Shown: positions 36,255 through 46,478, counted from the first letter of the stretch. The stretch: DNA of 64,000 nucleotides from Gillisella taibaishanensis (GCF_001938985.1 NZ_MKIN01000024.1:124407-188406); one strand, 5' to 3'. Numbers and translations are program-made. The notes: generated by a model not told the origin, from the sequence alone.

Positions 36255-37165
36255 GGCGTGACGACCGTGGCAGTGGCCGCCGCCTGAGATGCAATGGCAC
36301 TTTTGAGCACCCGCTCGCGGTGAAAGGCATATAGGCCGGAGCCGACGACAACAGTCATGCCGACGAGTATCCAAGGATCGGGCCAATCGCCAAATACGAC
36401 GATGCTGAGTCCGATAGCCCAGAGCAGGCCGGAATAGCGAAACGGCGCGATGAACGAGATTTCGGCCGTCCGCATGGCCATGATGATGCACTGATAGCCC
36501 ACGAACATCAGCACGGCCGCGCAGACCAGAATGCTGAAATTACCTGATGAGACGGGCTGCCAACCGCCTTCCATCGGGATGAGTAAAGCACCTGCCAAAG
36601 CATTACCGGCGGCGGTCATCCAGGTGACGACGATGGATGGGGTCGATCTGTCGATGCGTGTGGTAACAAGATCGCGTGTCGCGGCGAAGAACACGCTGCC
36701 AAGCACGTAGAGTGACGAGAGCGTAAAGCCTTCCGGGCCGGGCCGGATGATGATCATCACCCCGACAAAGCCGGCGAGAATCGCAATCCAGCGGCGCCAA
36801 CCGACTGGCTCGCGAAGAAACAGCGCCGCTCCGAGTGTGACCGCCAGCGGCAGCGACTGCAGGATCGACGCTGCATTGGCCAGCGGAATGTAAGAGAGTG
36901 CGGTGAGATAAGTGATCGAGGCAAAAACCTCGCAAAGCACCCGGGTCATAATGAAGGGATTGCGCAGCAGCCGGGGCGAAATGACCGCCCGGGCCTGAAC
37001 CGCGATGACGCTGACCAGCAAAGTGGTCAGGGCGCCGCGCAGCAGCATGATCTGCCCGACAGGCATCACCGTCGTGAGCGATTTGGTCAAGGCGTCGTTG
37101 ATGGTGAAGCCCGCCATGGCCGCGGCCATGAACAGGGCACCTTTCATATTGGTCGTCAGCACCAT
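36251..37165 (-). CDS. EamA/DMT-family transporter
   Basis: A 304-residue protein with ten predicted membrane helices and the two EamA halves of the drug/metabolite transporter superfamily. The first half carries L-R-G-A-L-T-T-L and A-A-S-I-L-Q-S-L-P-L-A-V-T-L-G, the second G-L-L-W-A-I-G-L-S-I-V-V-F-G. The substrate is unknown. It is translationally coupled to mobA, which may be chance or may mean export of a related metabolite. The start is uncertain: ATG 37165 is chosen, GTG 37237 and ATG 37147 are alternatives. Confidence 0.85.
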   Translation of the reverse strand: MVLTTNMKGALFMAAAMAGFTINDALTKSLTTVMPVGQIMLLRGALTTLLVSVIAVQARAVISPRLLRNPFIMTRVLCEVFASITYLTALSYIPLANAASILQSLPLAVTLGAALFLREPVGWRRWIAILAGFVGVMIIIRPGPEGFTLSSLYVLGSVFFAATRDLVTTRIDRSTPSIVVTWMTAAGNALAGALLIPMEGGWQPVSSGNFSILVCAAVLMFVGYQCIIMAMRTAEISFIAPFRYSGLLWAIGLSIVVFGDWPDPWILVGMTVVVGSGLYAFHRERVLKSAIASQAAATATVVTP

Positions 37166-37271
37166 CGGATCGCTACTTTCGGAAGGCCGCGTTCGGCTCG
37201 CAAACAGCCGCCGCTTGAAAGCGGTTGTTCTATCCACAAACCCGGTAGATGCAAAGACTGGAAAACACGTC

Positions 37272-38375
37272 CTAGCCGCCGGTCACGCTCATGTGGCGCG
37301 ATACGGCCGGACGCTTCGTGGTGCGGTCGATGATGAAATCATGGCCCTTAGGCTTTCGGGTGATCGCTTCATCGATGGCCGCTGACAACAGGGCATCGTC
37401 AGGACTGGCGCGCAGTGCTGCCCGCAAGTCTGCCGCATCATTCTGGCCGAGGCACATATAGAGCGTTCCGGTGCAGGTCAGGCGGACCCGATTGCAACTC
37501 TCGCAAAAATTATGGGTCATTGGCGTGATCAGGCCGAGCCGCCCACCGGTTTCTGCAACCCTGACGTAACGTGCCGGGCCGCCGGTCTGGTAGTCGAGGT
37601 CTTCCAGCGTGAACTGCTCGGCAAGCTTCTGCCTGACCTCTGACAGTGGCAGGTATTGGTCGGTACGGTCCTCGTCGATCTCGCCCATCGGCATGGTCTC
37701 GATAAGCGTCAGATCCATGTCCCTGCCATGGGCAAAGCGCATGAGATCAGGGATCTCGTCTTCGTTGAAGCCCTTGAGAGCCACGGCATTGATCTTTATC
37801 TTCAGCCCGGCCGCCTGGGCCGCATCGATACCCTTCATCACCTGAGCAAGGTCGCCCCAGCGTGTGATGGTCCGGAATTTTTGTGCGTCGAGCGTATCGA
37901 GCGAGACGTTGATGCGCCGGACTCCGGCATTGGCCAGATCCGTCGCATGTCGGGCAAGCTGTGAGCCATTGGTCGTGAGGGTCAGCTCTTCGAGAGCGCC
38001 CGAAGCGAGGTGTCGCGACAGGCTGTCGATCAGGAACATGATGTTCTTGCGCACCAGCGGTTCGCCGCCGGTCAGCCGCAGCTTGCGCACGCCCTTGGCG
38101 ATGAACGCAGAACAGAGCCGATCCAATTCTTCCAGCGTCAGCAGATCCTTCTTCGGCAGAAAGGTCATATTTTCTGCCATGCAATAGGTGCAGCGAAAGT
38201 CGCAACGATCTGTGACGGAGACCCTGAGATAGCTGACTGCGCGGCCGAACGGGTCGACCATCGGCGAGTCGAAAAGCTGCGCCAAGTCGGCCCGCGGGCC
38301 TGCGGCGTCGGCAAGGGCTGGCGCCGGCTGCTGCGGGCGGGATGTATAATCCAAACGAACCTCCATGATTGCCAT
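37272..38375 (-). CDS. moaA: GTP 3',8-cyclase MoaA
   Basis: A 367-residue radical-SAM enzyme that starts molybdenum cofactor synthesis by rearranging GTP. The N-terminal cluster is C-D-F-R-C-T-Y-C (x3, x2 spacing), the SAM site is L-T-G-G-E-P-L-V-R, and the C-terminal second cluster has [11 protein letters not shown]. The protein ends with the required Gly-Gly. It has about 35 residues before the usual family start. It lies upstream of the transporter-mobA-mobB operon on the same strand, separated by 106 bases. Confidence 0.94.
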   Translation of the reverse strand: MAIMEVRLDYTSRPQQPAPALADAAGPRADLAQLFDSPMVDPFGRAVSYLRVSVTDRCDFRCTYCMAENMTFLPKKDLLTLEELDRLCSAFIAKGVRKLRLTGGEPLVRKNIMFLIDSLSRHLASGALEELTLTTNGSQLARHATDLANAGVRRINVSLDTLDAQKFRTITRWGDLAQVMKGIDAAQAAGLKIKINAVALKGFNEDEIPDLMRFAHGRDMDLTLIETMPMGEIDEDRTDQYLPLSEVRQKLAEQFTLEDLDYQTGGPARYVRVAETGGRLGLITPMTHNFCESCNRVRLTCTGTLYMCLGQNDAADLRAALRASPDDALLSAAIDEAITRKPKGHDFIIDRTTKRPAVSRHMSVTGG

Positions 38376-38461
38376 CTAATTTGGTGCGCGCATGGCGTTC
38401 CGTCAAGCAAAGCCACACCGATCACCGGAAAGAGTTGGATCGGGCAGACGCGGGTGATACA

Positions 38462-38547
38462 GCATCGGACCGAAAAGTGCGAAGCGGTTTTCGGATCATC
38501 CGATGCGCAAAGGGAATTATCGGACCGAAAATAACGAGGCGGTTTTC
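38462..38547. repeat. Two tandem copies of a rhizobial palindromic repeat
   Basis: Copy one (38462-38506) is a nested palindrome: GCATCGGA pairs with TCCGATGC, and CCGAAAA with TTTTCGG. Copy two (38520-38547) repeats TCGGACCGAAAA and GCGGTTTTC but is incomplete. The core GACCGAAAAGT resembles the intergenic element common in rhizobia. It lies between the divergent moaA and DUF971 genes. Confidence 0.65.
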
Positions 38548-38597
38548 TTCAAGCCGCACTGGTCAAGGCACGATAGAGTGACAGCAGGGAGAATGTG

Positions 38598-38957
38598 ATG
38601 AGCGATGTATGGCCGCAGGAAATCAGGGTGTCGCCGGACCGGCGCCTGCTGAAGCTGGTCTTCGATAATGGCGAAAGCATCGCTTTGCCGGCGGAAATGC
38701 TGCGGGTACTGTCGCCATCGGCCGAGGTGCAGGGGCATGGCCCAGGCCAGAAAATCACGGTGCCGGGAAAGCGCAACGTCACGATTGCCAAGCTCATTCC
38801 TACCGGCAATTACGCCGTGAGAATCGGCTTTGACGATGGCCATGACACCGGCATCTTCACCTGGACCTATCTGCGGGAACTGGGGCAGAAGGGCGAGGCG
38901 ATGTTTGGCGACTATCTCGCCGATCTCGAAACGAAGGGCCTGTCGCGCGACCGCTGA
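38598..38957 (+). CDS. DUF971 family protein
   Basis: A 119-residue protein matching the DUF971 fold, which is related to the N-terminal domain of gamma-butyrobetaine hydroxylase: W-P-Q-E-I-R-V-S-P-D-R-R-L-L, L-P-A-E-M-L-R-V and Y-A-V-R-I-G-F-D-D-G-H-D-T-G-I-F-T-W. No enzyme activity is assigned to stand-alone forms. ATG 38598 has GGGAG upstream. It is divergent from moaA. Confidence 0.85.
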   Translation: MSDVWPQEIRVSPDRRLLKLVFDNGESIALPAEMLRVLSPSAEVQGHGPGQKITVPGKRNVTIAKLIPTGNYAVRIGFDDGHDTGIFTWTYLRELGQKGEAMFGDYLADLETKGLSRDR

Positions 38958-38982
38958 CGGCGAAGGAAGGGATACGGCGAGG

Positions 38983-39576
38983 ATGAATAAGGCGCGGTTG
39001 GAAGCCTTTAGCGACGGTGTTCTTGCGATCGTCATCACCATCATGGTGCTTGAGTTGAAAGTGCCGGCCGGAGGGGACTTTGCGTCACTGTTGCCGCTCG
39101 TGCCTATCCTGCTCGGCTACGTTCTGAGCTTCGTCTATGTCGCGATCTACTGGAACAACCATCATCATTTGCTGAGCGTGCTGAACCGGCTGACGCCAGG
39201 CGTGATGTGGGCGAATATGCACTTTCTGTTTTGGTTGACGTTGACGCCTTTCGTGACCGAGTGGGTCGGCCGGCAAAGCACCATGCCACAGCCTGCCATC
39301 GCCTATGGTCTGGTTTTTACCATGGCGGCAATTGCCTATAAGATTCTTCAGCACCAGATTTGTGCGACCACGGCCAATCCTGAAAGATTCCGCTCTATCT
39401 TCGGACGCGACCTCAAGGGCATCGCGTCGCCGATCCTCTATCTCCTTGCGATAGGGTTGGCCTTCGTCTCGCCTTGGATCTCATACGGGCTTTACGCCAT
39501 GGTGGCGCTGCTTTGGATCGTTCCCGACAAGCGGCTGGCAAGCTTGGTCGAAACCTTGGAGAGCAGCGCTCGGTGA
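38983..39576 (+). CDS. TMEM175-family potassium channel-like protein
   Basis: A 197-residue membrane protein with about six helices, opening with R-L-E-A-F-S-D-G-V-L-A-I, the R-x3-F-S-D signature of the TMEM175/DUF1211 family. Bacterial members form tetrameric K+ leak channels. ATG 38983 gives this canonical N-terminus; it starts 25 bases after the DUF971 gene, so the two may be co-transcribed. Confidence 0.88.
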   Translation: MNKARLEAFSDGVLAIVITIMVLELKVPAGGDFASLLPLVPILLGYVLSFVYVAIYWNNHHHLLSVLNRLTPGVMWANMHFLFWLTLTPFVTEWVGRQSTMPQPAIAYGLVFTMAAIAYKILQHQICATTANPERFRSIFGRDLKGIASPILYLLAIGLAFVSPWISYGLYAMVALLWIVPDKRLASLVETLESSAR

Positions 39577-39594
39577 CGTGCTACACGGGCGCGA

Positions 39595-40662
39595 TCACCC
39601 CTTGTAGATAAGCCACCCCTTGGCGAAATCCTTGCGCATGCCGGGCTCGAATGGCCGGCAGCAATTGCGACCGCCATTTTTTGCGCAGTAGAGGGCGATG
39701 TCGCTACGGCTATAAAGCTCGCCGGCATCCTGGCAACTCGCAGCGAGCGCAAAGCCGACCGATACCGTGACAGGGCCGTAATTGACGCCGGTGCGGGAAT
39801 TGCGGAACAGTGTGCCTTCAAGGCTGGTGCGGATCCGTTCGCAGAGCGCAAATACCTCTGTGTCGGACATGCCTTCGACGATGACTGCGAATTCCTCGCC
39901 GCCGGCCCGGGCCACGAAGGCGTCGCGCGGTGCGCTGGCGCGAATGACGCCGGCCACAGTGGCGAGGATCTTGTCTCCCACCGGATGACCGAAGGTGTCG
40001 TTGATCTTCTTGAAGTGGTCGATATCGATCAAGACGAGCGATGTGCTCGAAAGGGTCGAGGGGTAGTTGAACAGCGCCGCCATCCGCTCGTCGAAAGCGC
40101 GACGGTTGGCGAGCCTGGTGAGTGAATCGGTATTGGCGATGCGTTTATATTCATCCAGTTCGCGACGTACCGCGTCCATTTCCACGGATTTCTGAATAAA
40201 GCTTTCGGCGGTCTTTTCGCCATGGGCAAGTGTATCGTCGGTTGCCCGTGTCAGAAGCGCAATAGCGTTGCGCAGAAGATCGACGCTGCCGCTGCTTTTG
40301 GCATTGATGCGCGAGCAGGTCTCGTCCAGCAGCTTGTTGTAGGTCTCAAGCGAACTCTGCTCCTGCTTCATCAACCGCAGCAGATTATCGAGTTCCGTGA
40401 CCAGCCGCGAATGGGCGTTTTCGATGATCCGGTTGGAATTATGTCCAAAAAATTCTTCAGCGATCTGGTCGAGGTCGTCTTGGGTGGCGCGGTTGCCCAG
40501 CGCAGTAACCCGGCGCGTAAGTGCCGGATTGGAGCCGATATAGGCTTCGTAAAACAGCTCGTAATTGCGAGGAAGCGGCGAAACACCCATCGAACGCATT
40601 GCAAAAGAAATCTGCGTCGCGATATCGATCCCCTGGGGCCGCGCCGTCGTTGCGGTATTCAT
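39595..40662 (-). CDS. GGDEF diguanylate cyclase
   Basis: A 355-residue protein. The N-terminal 170 residues are helical with no membrane segment, and N-Y-E-L-F-Y-E-A-Y at the start recurs in a family of alphaproteobacterial cyclases. A linker leads to a GGDEF domain from about 183 (N-T-D-S-L-T-R-L-A-N-R-R-A-F) with the active A-R-A-G-G-E-E-F. The inhibitory R-x-x-D site is not at its normal place before the motif. It should make c-di-GMP from GTP in the cytoplasm. Confidence 0.87.
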   Translation of the reverse strand: MNTATTARPQGIDIATQISFAMRSMGVSPLPRNYELFYEAYIGSNPALTRRVTALGNRATQDDLDQIAEEFFGHNSNRIIENAHSRLVTELDNLLRLMKQEQSSLETYNKLLDETCSRINAKSSGSVDLLRNAIALLTRATDDTLAHGEKTAESFIQKSVEMDAVRRELDEYKRIANTDSLTRLANRRAFDERMAALFNYPSTLSSTSLVLIDIDHFKKINDTFGHPVGDKILATVAGVIRASAPRDAFVARAGGEEFAVIVEGMSDTEVFALCERIRTSLEGTLFRNSRTGVNYGPVTVSVGFALAASCQDAGELYSRSDIALYCAKNGGRNCCRPFEPGMRKDFAKGWLIYKG

Positions 40663-40850
40663 TTTGTGTGTGTCCCATCCCGTGTGCCGCAGTAAGGATT
40701 AGGCCCCAATGGTGATCAAATATTTAATACGATAAGTAAAGAATTCCGTAGGTTGTATGAAATTGGTTGATGACACGGAAAAAACGTCGGTACTGCTTGC
40801 AATACTGGCGCGGATGTAGATCGGATGCATCCGCGCCATGTCGTCTTCGA

Positions 40851-42455
40851 TCAGAGGTTGAATTCCTGGAAGAAGTCATTGCCCTTGTCGTCGGTGACGA
40901 TAAAGGCAGGAAAATTCTCGACTTCGATCTTCCAGACGGCTTCCATGCCGAGTTCCGGATATTCGAGAACGTCGACCTTACGGATGCAATCCTGCGCGAG
41001 GCGGGCTGCCGGCCCGCCGATGGACCCGAGGTAGAAACCGCCATGGGTCTTGCAGGCCTCGCGCACGGCGCGCGAGCGGTTGCCTTTGGCAAGCATGACC
41101 ATCGAACCGCCGAAAGACTGGAACTGGTCGACGTAGCTGTCCATGCGCCCAGCCGTGGTCGGGCCGAAGGAGCCGGACGCAAAGCCTTCCGGCGTCTTGG
41201 CAGGTCCAGCATAATAAACCGGATGGTTCTTCATGTATTCGGGCATGCCTTCACCGTTTTCCAGCCGCTCGCGGATCTTGGAATGGGCGAGGTCGCGGGC
41301 AACGATGATTGTGCCGGTCAGCGACAGCCGGGTCTTGACCGGGTGCCTGCTCAGCTCTGCCAGGATAGCGCTCATCGGCTGATTGAGGTCGATCTTGACG
41401 ACGGAGGACGACAGCGCCGCTTCGTCGATGTCGGGCATGTATTTCGACGGATCGGTTTCAAGCTGCTCGATGAAAATGCCGTCCTTGGTGATTTTGCCCT
41501 TGGCCTGGCGGTCGGCGGAACAGGAGACGCCAAGGCCGATCGGCAGAGAGGCGCCGTGGCGCGGCAGGCGGATAATCCGCACATCATGACAGAAATACTT
41601 GCCGCCAAATTGCGCGCCGACGCCGAGCGACTGAGTCAGCTTGTGAATTTCCTGCTCCATCTCGAGATCGCGGAAGGCGTGGCCGGATTCTGACCCTTCG
41701 GTAGGAAGTTCGTCCAGGTAACGGGCGGAGGCGAGCTTCACCGTCTTCAGGTTCATTTCCGCCGACAGACCGCCGATGACGATCGCCAGATGATAAGGGG
41801 GACAGGCAGCCGTGCCGAGCGACAGGATCTTGTCTTTGAGGAAGTCGATCATCCGGTCATGGGTCAGCAGCGATGGCGTACCCTGGTAGAGGAAGGTCTT
41901 GTTGGCCGAGCCGCCGCCCTTGGCCATGAACAGGAACTTGTAGGTGTCCTCGCCCTCTTCATAGAGGTCGATCTGGGCGGGAAGGTTGGTCTTGGTGTTT
42001 TTTTCCTCGAACATCTTCAGCGGTGCCAGCTGCGAATAACGCAGATTGCGTTTCTCATAGGCATCGCGTACGCCATGGGCCAAGGCCTCGTAGTCGCCGC
42101 CTTCTGTCCAGACGCGACGGCCCTTCTTGCCCATCACGATGGCGGTGCCAGTATCCTGGCACATCGGCAACACGCCGCCGGCGGCAATATTGGCATTCTT
42201 CAGCAGGTCGTAGGCCACGAACCGGTCATTATCGGTCGCTTCCGGGTCGGCCAGGATCGAGGCCAACTGCTTGAGATGGCCGGGGCGCAGCAGGTGGTTG
42301 ATATCGGAGAGCGCGGTCTCGGCCAGAAGCCGCAGGCCTTCCGCCTCGACAGTCAGAATTTCCTGACCCTTGAATGTCTCAACCGAAACATAATCAGATG
42401 TGAGCTTGCGGTAAGGCGTCGTATCTGCGCCGAGAGGAAAGAGATCATCAGCCAT
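40851..42455 (-). CDS. Class I (iron-sulphur) fumarate hydratase
   Basis: A 534-residue [4Fe-4S] hydro-lyase that interconverts fumarate and malate. The alpha-type half contains P-M-C-Q-D-T-G-T-A with a cluster Cys, the beta-type half G-P-T-T-A-G-R-M-D. Length and fused arrangement fit FumA/FumB. This form is oxygen sensitive. ATG 42455 has AAAGG upstream. It lies next to a class II fumarase on the same strand. Confidence 0.92.
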   Translation of the reverse strand: MADDLFPLGADTTPYRKLTSDYVSVETFKGQEILTVEAEGLRLLAETALSDINHLLRPGHLKQLASILADPEATDNDRFVAYDLLKNANIAAGGVLPMCQDTGTAIVMGKKGRRVWTEGGDYEALAHGVRDAYEKRNLRYSQLAPLKMFEEKNTKTNLPAQIDLYEEGEDTYKFLFMAKGGGSANKTFLYQGTPSLLTHDRMIDFLKDKILSLGTAACPPYHLAIVIGGLSAEMNLKTVKLASARYLDELPTEGSESGHAFRDLEMEQEIHKLTQSLGVGAQFGGKYFCHDVRIIRLPRHGASLPIGLGVSCSADRQAKGKITKDGIFIEQLETDPSKYMPDIDEAALSSSVVKIDLNQPMSAILAELSRHPVKTRLSLTGTIIVARDLAHSKIRERLENGEGMPEYMKNHPVYYAGPAKTPEGFASGSFGPTTAGRMDSYVDQFQSFGGSMVMLAKGNRSRAVREACKTHGGFYLGSIGGPAARLAQDCIRKVDVLEYPELGMEAVWKIEVENFPAFIVTDDKGNDFFQEFNL

Positions 42456-42665
42456 CGCGGGACCTTTCATGCCGGAAGGAAATGCGTTCCGGATTTCGTT
42501 AGTCCCGCAAACGGCTATTTGCAAATGATTCTAAAGTGGAGTGTGCGATGCAACATTTAGTGCGTGAGTAGGTATTATCTATTAGTCTATTATGCTGTTT
42601 TTTAATCTGGTGACAAAGGAGACGGCAAGCGAATGCCCTTGGTGTCTTGCCTGTCTCGGAAAACA

Positions 42666-42699
42666 AAGTGCCCTCAGACGATAAGATCTGAGAGCACTT
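42666..42699 (-). terminator. Intrinsic terminator of fumC
   Basis: AAGTGC and CTCAGA pair with TCTGAG and GCACTT with one mismatch between the halves. On the minus strand the stem is followed by TGTTTTCC. Confidence 0.65.
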
Positions 42700-42735
42700 G
42701 CGGATCTAGTTGGATTTAAAGGAGGCCGTGACGGA

Positions 42736-44127
42736 TCACTTCGGTCCGATCATCAGTTCCGGCCGGACATATTGATCGAATTCCTCGTTGGTGAGATAGC
42801 CGCCGCCGACTGCTTCTTCGCGCAGTGTTGTGCCATTCTTATGGGCGGTCTTGGCGATCTTGGCGCAGATGTCGTAACCGAGCTTGCTGTTCAGCGCCGT
42901 TACCAGCATCAGCGAATTTTCGACGCCCTTTTTGATGTTGTCCTGGCGGGCTTCGATGCCGACAACGCAATTGTCGGTGAAGGACACGCTGGCATCGCCG
43001 AGCAATTGCACCGACTGCAGGAAGTTGTACGCCATCATCGGATTATAGACGTTGAGCTCGAAATGGCCCTGGCTGCCCGCGAAGGTAATGGCTGCCTGAT
43101 TGCCGAAGATATGAGCGCAGACCTGGGTCATGGCTTCCGATTGCGTCGGATTGACCTTGCCGGGCATGATCGAGGAGCCGGGTTCATTTTCCGGCAGGGC
43201 GAGTTCGCCGAGACCTGCGCGCGGGCCGGAGCCGAGGAAGCGGATGTCGTTGGCGATCTTGAAGCAGGCGGCGGCAGCGGCATTGATGGCGCCATGGGCA
43301 AAGACCATGGCGTCATGGGCGGCGAGTGCCTCGAACTTGTTCGGCGCGGTCACGAAGGGCAGGCCGGTGATCTCGGCAATCTCTTTCGCAACCTTTTCAG
43401 CAAATCCAACAGGCGCATTCAGCCCGGTGCCGACGGCGGTTCCGCCTTGTGCCAGTTCGTAGAGGCCTGGCAGCGTCAGTTCGATCCGCTTGATGGCAGA
43501 GGCGACTTGCGCGGCATAGCCTGAAAACTCCTGGCCGAGCGTCAGTGGCGTGGCATCCTGCGTATGAGTGCGACCGATCTTGATGATGGAGGCAAAGGCT
43601 TTTGCCTTGGTATCAAGGGCTTGGTGCAGATGCTTCAGACCGGGAATGAGGTGGTGGACCACATATTCTGCCGCCGCGATATGCATGGCGGTGGGGTAGG
43701 TGTCGTTGGAAGACTGGCTCATGTTGACGTGATCGTTCGGATGGACAGGCTTTTTCGAGCCCATAACGCCGCCGAGCATCTCGATTGCCCGGTTGGAAAT
43801 CACTTCATTGGCATTCATGTTCGATTGGGTGCCGGAGCCGGTCTGCCAGACCACCAGCGGAAAATGCTCGTTGAGCTTGCCGTCGATCACTTCCTGGGCG
43901 GCCTTGACAATGACGTCACCGAGGGCAGGATCGAGCACGCCGAGCGCCATGTTGGCGCGCGCTGCCGCCTGCTTGACGATGCCGAGCGCACGCACCACCG
44001 GCAGAGGCTGCTTTTCCCAGCCTATCTTGAAATTGCCGAGCGAGCGCTGCGCCTGAGCGCCCCAGTAGCGGTCGCTGGCTACGTCGATAGGGCCAAAAGT
44101 ATCGGTTTCGGTGCGGGTGGCGGTCAT
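42736..44127 (-). CDS. fumC: Class II fumarate hydratase FumC
   Basis: A 463-residue iron-free fumarase of the aspartase/fumarase superfamily. The signature [13 protein letters not shown] carries the catalytic Ser; [11 protein letters not shown] and [10 protein letters not shown] contain the other active-site residues. The reaction is the same as that of the class I enzyme downstream but with oxygen-stable chemistry. It is separated from that gene by 280 bases and its own terminator. Confidence 0.96.
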   Translation of the reverse strand: MTATRTETDTFGPIDVASDRYWGAQAQRSLGNFKIGWEKQPLPVVRALGIVKQAAARANMALGVLDPALGDVIVKAAQEVIDGKLNEHFPLVVWQTGSGTQSNMNANEVISNRAIEMLGGVMGSKKPVHPNDHVNMSQSSNDTYPTAMHIAAAEYVVHHLIPGLKHLHQALDTKAKAFASIIKIGRTHTQDATPLTLGQEFSGYAAQVASAIKRIELTLPGLYELAQGGTAVGTGLNAPVGFAEKVAKEIAEITGLPFVTAPNKFEALAAHDAMVFAHGAINAAAAACFKIANDIRFLGSGPRAGLGELALPENEPGSSIMPGKVNPTQSEAMTQVCAHIFGNQAAITFAGSQGHFELNVYNPMMAYNFLQSVQLLGDASVSFTDNCVVGIEARQDNIKKGVENSLMLVTALNSKLGYDICAKIAKTAHKNGTTLREEAVGGGYLTNEEFDQYVRPELMIGPK

Positions 44128-44511
44128 GATCGATCTCCGAAAGGTTGTCGTATTTATGTAAAGGCGCCGCAGGCGACATCAAGCGGGGGTGTCGAGAGAG
44201 GCGTCGTTAAAATATGAGTTTTTGATACATGTTTTTGGCGCGGCGTCAAAGCTGTCTGCTCGCGCAATTGTCATCGAACCATGTTGATGTGAGATGATAT
44301 GGTTACTGAATCTTAACCAAATCACGGCTTAACCTTGATGCAGTGTTAACCATGGTTCTGTGGTGAGCGGTCACACGAAGTTGACCCTTCGCAATTTAAG
44401 CATTTCGACATGGTAAACTTTCCAAAGCCGTCGTAATCGGCTAGGGAACCGGCTCAAGAACCGGGGACCGTTGCCGAGTCCCGACTTTGACCTTCTGAAT
44501 GGGGAAAGCAG
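44128..44511. promoter_or_regulatory. Divergent promoter region with three TTAACC elements
   Basis: A 384-base gap between fumC and the L,D-transpeptidase gene. Three TTAACC copies at 44313-44318, 44329-44334 and 44346-44351 are spaced 16 and 17 bases apart. TTAACC is the half-site of the alphaproteobacterial cell-cycle regulator CtrA, but the spacing is not the normal N7. No coding or RNA gene is seen. Confidence 0.35.
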
Positions 44512-46359
44512 TTGCACAAACCTTCGCTGAACCGGGCGCTTTTCGCAGTCCTCCTGACCACATCGACGGTTCTAGCCGGCCTGCCGCAAACGGCAGGGGC
44601 TACAACCTTGATGGACCTCCTGCGCGGCCGGTCGGAAGAGCGCCGCCAGCCAGCCCCAGCCGCTGAAATCATTCCGCCAGCTCAGCTGCGCGATCCCGAG
44701 CCGATCCAGAAGGTCGCCGCTCCTCGCTATTACACATATAAGGCCGATAGCCGCCGTACGATTGGCATCAAGCCGCCGGAAATGCCCATTCCTGTCCTTG
44801 GCACCGACCATGACCTCGCCGTCGCGCATCTCGCGATGTCGCAGGTCAAGGTGGAAGCAACGCCGGACATCGCCCAGGCAGTTGAAAACTACTATAACAA
44901 CAAGGGCGCCCTGATCTGGACGACCGATACCGCCGTCACCGACAAGGCGAAATCCGCTGTCGCTGCCCTGGCAACCGCCGATACCGCAGGTCTCGAGCCA
45001 GCCGACTACGCCGTGAAGATGCCCGAGGGCCTCGACACCATGCCTGAGGATGCACGCCGCCAGGCGCTGATGGCGTTCGAGCTTTCGTTGTCGGCGAAGA
45101 TCCTGACCTATGTACAGGACACCGTGCGCGGACGTCTCGATCCGAACCGTATTTCCGGCTATCATGATTTCAAGCGTAAAACCGTCAATCTTGATCCGGT
45201 CCTCGATCTGGTGCGCACCAGCCCCGATATCGGCGCTTACCTGCATGGCCGCGACCCGGCTAATCCGCAGTTCATGGCGCTGAAAGCCGAGCTTGCCAAG
45301 CTGACGGCGGAAGGCAGCCAGCAACAGGTCAAGCCAGTCAAGATTAACCTGACCGGCGTGCTGAAGCCGGGCGGCAGCAATCCACAGCTCGCCAATATCG
45401 TCGAAGGCATCAAGGCCTATGGCAGCGATGCGCTGAAGACCACGCATGCCCTGACGCTGACCAATTACACCGGTACGCCCGATTATACGCCGGAACTGGT
45501 GGCTTTGGTCGAGGATTATCAGAAAGAACGCGGCCTGAAGCCGGATGGCGTCATTGGCCAGGGTACCGTGCGCACCATGGTCGGTCATTCCAACGCCGAC
45601 AAGATCGAAAAGCTGGTCGTCGCCATGGAGCAGATGCGCTGGCTGCCTGCTGATCTCGGTCCGCGCTATGTCTTCATCAACCAGCCGGCGTTTGAGGCCT
45701 ATTACTTCAACGATCGCCAGCAGCAGATCGCGATGAAGGTCGTGGTTGGTGCGCCTCAGCACCAGACCTTCTTCTTCCAGAACATGATTCAGACGGTGGA
45801 ATTCAACCCTTACTGGGGTGTGCCACGCTCGATCATCGTCAATGAAATGCTGCCGAAGCTGCGCCAGGACCCGAGCTATCTCGACCGTCAGGGCTATGAG
45901 GTCAGCTACAAGGGCCGCAAGATGCCATCGTCGTCGATCGACTGGAGCACCAATCCCGATGTGGATGTGCGCCAGCCGCCGAGCAGCGACAATGCGCTGG
46001 GCGATCTGAAGATCCTGTTCCCGAACGCTCATGCCATTTACATGCATGACACGCCGGCAAAGAGCTTCTTCAAGCGTGACATGCGCGCGCTGAGCCACGG
46101 CTGCGTTCGTCTGGCCGAGCCGCGCGTCATGGCTGCCGCCGTTATGGGCACGACTGTTGACGATATCGACGCCCAGATCGCCTCCGGCCAGAACCGTGCC
46201 GTTCAGGTGCCGCAGAAATTCCCAGTGTATGTCGCCTATTTCACGGCCTGGCCAGACAAGGATGGCGTCATTCGTTACTATGACGATGTCTACAGCCGTG
46301 ACGAAGCCACGCGCAAAGCCTTCGACGTCACCTCTACATCGCGCGGCGTCCAGAGCTGA
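44512..46359 (+). CDS. L,D-transpeptidase (YcbB-like)
   Basis: A 615-residue periplasmic enzyme that forms 3-3 crosslinks in peptidoglycan. A signal peptide ends at about G-A (residue 30). A peptidoglycan-binding helical domain follows (E-D-Y-Q-K-E-R-G-L-K-P-D-G-V-I-G-Q-G-T-V). The YkuD catalytic domain has His in I-Y-M-H-D-T-P and Cys531 in S-H-G-C-V-R-L. Domain order and length match YcbB/LdtD. Translation appears to start at TTG 44512, six bases after GGGGA; no ATG fits before the signal. Confidence 0.9.
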   Translation: MHKPSLNRALFAVLLTTSTVLAGLPQTAGATTLMDLLRGRSEERRQPAPAAEIIPPAQLRDPEPIQKVAAPRYYTYKADSRRTIGIKPPEMPIPVLGTDHDLAVAHLAMSQVKVEATPDIAQAVENYYNNKGALIWTTDTAVTDKAKSAVAALATADTAGLEPADYAVKMPEGLDTMPEDARRQALMAFELSLSAKILTYVQDTVRGRLDPNRISGYHDFKRKTVNLDPVLDLVRTSPDIGAYLHGRDPANPQFMALKAELAKLTAEGSQQQVKPVKINLTGVLKPGGSNPQLANIVEGIKAYGSDALKTTHALTLTNYTGTPDYTPELVALVEDYQKERGLKPDGVIGQGTVRTMVGHSNADKIEKLVVAMEQMRWLPADLGPRYVFINQPAFEAYYFNDRQQQIAMKVVVGAPQHQTFFFQNMIQTVEFNPYWGVPRSIIVNEMLPKLRQDPSYLDRQGYEVSYKGRKMPSSSIDWSTNPDVDVRQPPSSDNALGDLKILFPNAHAIYMHDTPAKSFFKRDMRALSHGCVRLAEPRVMAAAVMGTTVDDIDAQIASGQNRAVQVPQKFPVYVAYFTAWPDKDGVIRYYDDVYSRDEATRKAFDVTSTSRGVQS

Positions 46360-46387
46360 ACCGACCAAGTTATGTCAATGTGCAAGC

Positions 46388-46419
46388 AAAAGGCCCGGAA
46401 CAATCGTTCCGGGCCTTTT
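46388..46419. terminator. Strong bidirectional terminator
   Basis: AAAAGGCCCGGAAC pairs perfectly with GTTCCGGGCCTTTT around a 4-base loop. The plus strand continues TTTTGTGTTT and the minus strand TTTTGC, so it can serve both the L,D-transpeptidase gene and gph. Confidence 0.92.
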
Positions 46420-46478
46420 GTGTTTATCCGTCATAAGGACGTGGCTGGCTGGTTCCCATCCTGAACACGGTGCGGGAA

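Noticed and set aside
44572-46368. Long minus-strand frame of 598 codons
   Set aside because: It mirrors the L,D-transpeptidase gene, which has a signal peptide and the catalytic S-H-G-C-V-R.
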